From the NCBI GenBank assembly GCA_015657535.1, contig JADHZB010000125.1, forward strand, positions 109,395 to 173,394: 64,000 nt of DNA, given 5' to 3'. Origin of the DNA: Nephromyces sp. MM_2019. Taxonomy: Eukaryota; Apicomplexa; Aconoidasida; Nephromycida. Below the pieces are notes generated by a model. It was not told where the DNA came from. It saw nothing but the letters and a program-made list of their open reading frames with translations, and did no database searches. A program made the translations under genes and the position numbers. Positions 63,571 through 64,000 of the stretch are shown piece after piece. Within the stretch, counting starts at the first letter, position 1; each line of letters opens with the position of its first letter.

Positions 63571-64000
63571 CTAAGGAAGCAGGTGGGTGGTATAGCAGCC
63601 TTTGAAGAGAAACTAGAGTGTGTGTGCTGCACTTTTTATAAGCTTTTTAGATAGGAAAAAACAGCGGAAAATTGGTGCAAGAAGCAGAAATCTGAAGCAG
63701 AAAAACTCTGGAATTTCCATCAAATATGTATATATAGCAGCTTTTATTTCATCAAAACTATTAAACAAGTCAAATAAAATTATAGGATATAAACTTGTAG
63801 ATTTCAATGTTTAATAGCTTTATAAAAGATGTCATTAGTGTGATAAATTCCAAAATTGCTATACATGCTTTTATATTCTATAATTTATATTTATATACGC
63901 AAAATAAAATATTCTACTTCTCCTTAGTTACAAAAAACTTTTGGGAGGACAGACACACAGCAGAGAAAATAATCAATCAGCTTCTTTCATATTTAACATA
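63571..64000 (-). other. Probable intron, 5' side of the 60418-63570 gene
   Basis: No further exon was supported before the window ends. The minus strand reads towards the acceptor cacctgcttccttag at 63571. Short overlapping frames exist on both strands (63613-63807 minus, 63620-63814 plus) without splice signals. Confidence 0.4.

Noticed and set aside
1..64000. CRISPR arrays, bacterial operons, insertion sequences, reverse transcriptase or viral genes
   Set aside because: No regularly spaced repeats, Shine-Dalgarno-led gene clusters, terminal repeats with transposase, or polymerase motifs were seen on either strand.

Overview
This window is nuclear DNA from an AT-rich, intron-rich eukaryote. 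The evidence is many spliceosomal exons with GT...AG ends (donors GTAAGC, GTATGC, GTACGC, GTAATT; pyrimidine-rich acceptors), split codons that rejoin in phase, very long Ser/Asn/Lys-rich disordered proteins, simple repeats inside introns, and no operons or bacterial signals. I cannot name the organism. A unicellular protist fits best (alveolate/apicomplexan-like by general feel only, low confidence). Most exons are shorter than 60 codons or lack an in-frame start, so I rebuilt gene models by reading splice sites and checking phase; exon coordinates below come from that.

Layout. 362-7253 (+): a 12-exon CDC6/ORC1-type replication-licensing ATPase whose 5' end lies outside the window. It has an AAA+ core, a large disordered insert and a C-terminal winged helix. 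7254-13065: no supportable gene. 13066-14587 (+): a gene of unknown function with a hydrophilic C-terminus. 18634-19515 (+): a cluster of well-spliced exons I could not join into one model. 21841-23926 (-): a complete three-exon, 249-residue multi-pass membrane protein. 25.7-26.5 kb (+): two candidate exons. 29761-30255 (+): a single-exon, probably secreted or membrane-anchored protein. 30987-32275 (+) and 32590-33842 (+): two phase-consistent exon chains, perhaps one gene. 34.6-38.1 kb: weaker candidates on both strands. 38541-39140 (+): the 3' end of a small cysteine-rich protein gene. 41032-50916 (-): a three-exon gene for a giant protein of about 2910 residues, with phase-consistent upstream exons out to about 54.3 kb separated from it by one in-frame TAA flush against the ATG. 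55-60 kb: mostly empty, with a perfect 15-bp hairpin at 59274-59311. 60418-63570 (-): the 3' part of a gene with a weakly Sec63-like exon and a 408-codon disordered terminal exon.

The only confident function is replication origin licensing (CDC6/ORC1). The giant protein, the membrane protein and the secreted protein match no family I recognise. I saw no CRISPR array, insertion sequence, rRNA, tRNA or viral gene.
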